Source: Pontibacter mucosus
GTDB taxonomy: Bacteria; Bacteroidota; Bacteroidia; Cytophagales; Hymenobacteraceae
Direction: 5' to 3'
NCBI RefSeq assembly: GCF_003054055.1
Contig: NZ_QBKI01000007.1
Coordinates: 248,001-312,000, forward strand
DNA: 64,000 nt
The position numbers and the translations under genes were made by a program. Of the stretch, positions 63,550-64,000 are shown piece by piece (position 1 is the first letter of the stretch; every line of letters starts with the position of its first letter). The notes under the pieces were generated by a model that worked only from the letters and a program-made list of their open reading frames with translations, was not told where the DNA came from and did no database searches.

Positions 63550-63981
63550 TTATGCTGTAACCACCCGCGTACCGGCCAGTTTGTCGTGGAACGTGCGGCG
63601 GCTGCTGTGGCCATAACCGGTTATAAACCGGAAGATGATAAGCAAGGCGGAGATGGGCCGGAGCAGAAACCGCAGCGTGGCGGCACGAAAGCGAATGCGC
63701 TCCCCATTAGGAGTAACCACGCGCAGGTTGAGCAGGTATTTGCCCAGTGTGCCCTGGCAGGGGCAGGTTTCGGTTCCGGCAAAGTATAGCCAGGCCAGAA
63801 GCACGTAAAGCAAGCGCTCCGGCTTCAGCAAAAAAGCCTCTTCGTTGCTGCTGAACGTAAAGTAATCCACTATTCCAACCAAGGTTAAAAGTAGCAATAC
63901 ATCCAGGCCAAAGGCCAGCAGGCGGGTGCTCAGGGAAGCCAGCCCGGACCTGTACTTGCTTTGGGTATAGATAGTCTGCAT
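63550..63981 (-). CDS. RDD-family membrane protein
   Basis: 143 residues, three membrane helices. The RDD motifs are RLLAFGLDVLLLLTLVG near the start (arginine and aspartates), then GTLGKYLLNLRVV and RFLLRPISALLII; the end has TFHDKLAGTRVV. The family is widespread and most members have no known function; some are ion or metal transporters. Near the right edge of the window; no partner gene is visible. Confidence 0.88.
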   Translation of the reverse strand: MQTIYTQSKYRSGLASLSTRLLAFGLDVLLLLTLVGIVDYFTFSSNEEAFLLKPERLLYVLLAWLYFAGTETCPCQGTLGKYLLNLRVVTPNGERIRFRAATLRFLLRPISALLIIFRFITGYGHSSRRTFHDKLAGTRVVTA

Positions 63982-64000
63982 GCGTAAGTATAAAACAGGT

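Noticed and set aside
1..64000. AAGTATA/TATACTTTG as the promoter -7 box of Bacteroidota
   Set aside because: The consensus TAnnTTTG needs two bases between TA and TTTG, while TACTTTG has one. The motif also lies inside genes on both strands, which does not fit a promoter.

Overview
The window looks like a chromosomal segment from a member of the Bacteroidota, most likely Cytophagales/Hymenobacteraceae (Pontibacter-like). The reasons are a SusC/SusD pair, DUF2911 and DUF2461 proteins, lipoprotein and outer-membrane barrel genes, AT-rich gaps with few Shine-Dalgarno sites, and a -7 box of the Bacteroidota type. The genus is inferred from protein flavour only. I see no rRNA, CRISPR array, prophage or intact insertion sequence. 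One tRNA (Leu, CAG anticodon) and one TPP riboswitch are clear.

Layout. 1-2.4 kb: a GAF-domain protein cut by the window edge, a secreted helical protein and a 58-residue charged protein. 3.2-16.4 kb: one plus-strand cluster of SusC, SusD, two large FG-GAP/ASPIC-UnbV lipoproteins and a vanadium-haloperoxidase-like lipoprotein. 16.6-20.3 kb: a deoxynucleoside kinase, an M49-like zinc peptidase and a small protein. 20.3-31 kb: mainly minus-strand metabolic and membrane genes (GT39-like, FAD oxidase, two alpha/beta hydrolases, SPW and VKOR-like proteins, APC permease, DUF2461). 31.3-35.8 kb: a PIG-L deacetylase, a 47-residue membrane microprotein and a sodium:solute symporter. 36.6-42.1 kb: a methyltransferase, a DUF2911 protein, then a TPP riboswitch ahead of a four-gene operon whose start and stop codons overlap. 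42.4-52.7 kb: an ABC exporter, a second symporter, an MBL-fold hydrolase, an M61 peptidase, a methyltransferase, PncC and ThpR. 52.8-59.3 kb: a cell-envelope group of two PAP2 paralogues, GT2, LAB_N, GT39 and a UDP-glucuronate-4-epimerase-like enzyme. 59.7-64 kb: a TPR zinc protease, a histidine phosphatase and an RDD protein.

How the genes fit together. The 3.2-16.4 kb cluster would import and process a ligand at the outer membrane, with surface calcium-loop proteins and halogenation chemistry. The 52.8-59.3 kb group could make a polyprenyl-phosphate-linked uronic acid and add it to dephosphorylated lipid A. The riboswitch operon pairs a ThiE-like protein that lacks canonical active-site residues with a HypE/ThiL-superfamily protein, a SAM methyltransferase and a Trm112-like zinc protein. 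I regard this as the best candidate for an undescribed system.

Two genome-scale signals stand out. The heptamer AAGTATA (or TATACTT) is very frequent in genes and gaps but nearly absent from the SusC-haloperoxidase cluster. Mosaic intergenic repeats (called A to F here) fill the large gaps at 17.3, 35.9, 44.5, 53.8 and 63.3 kb.
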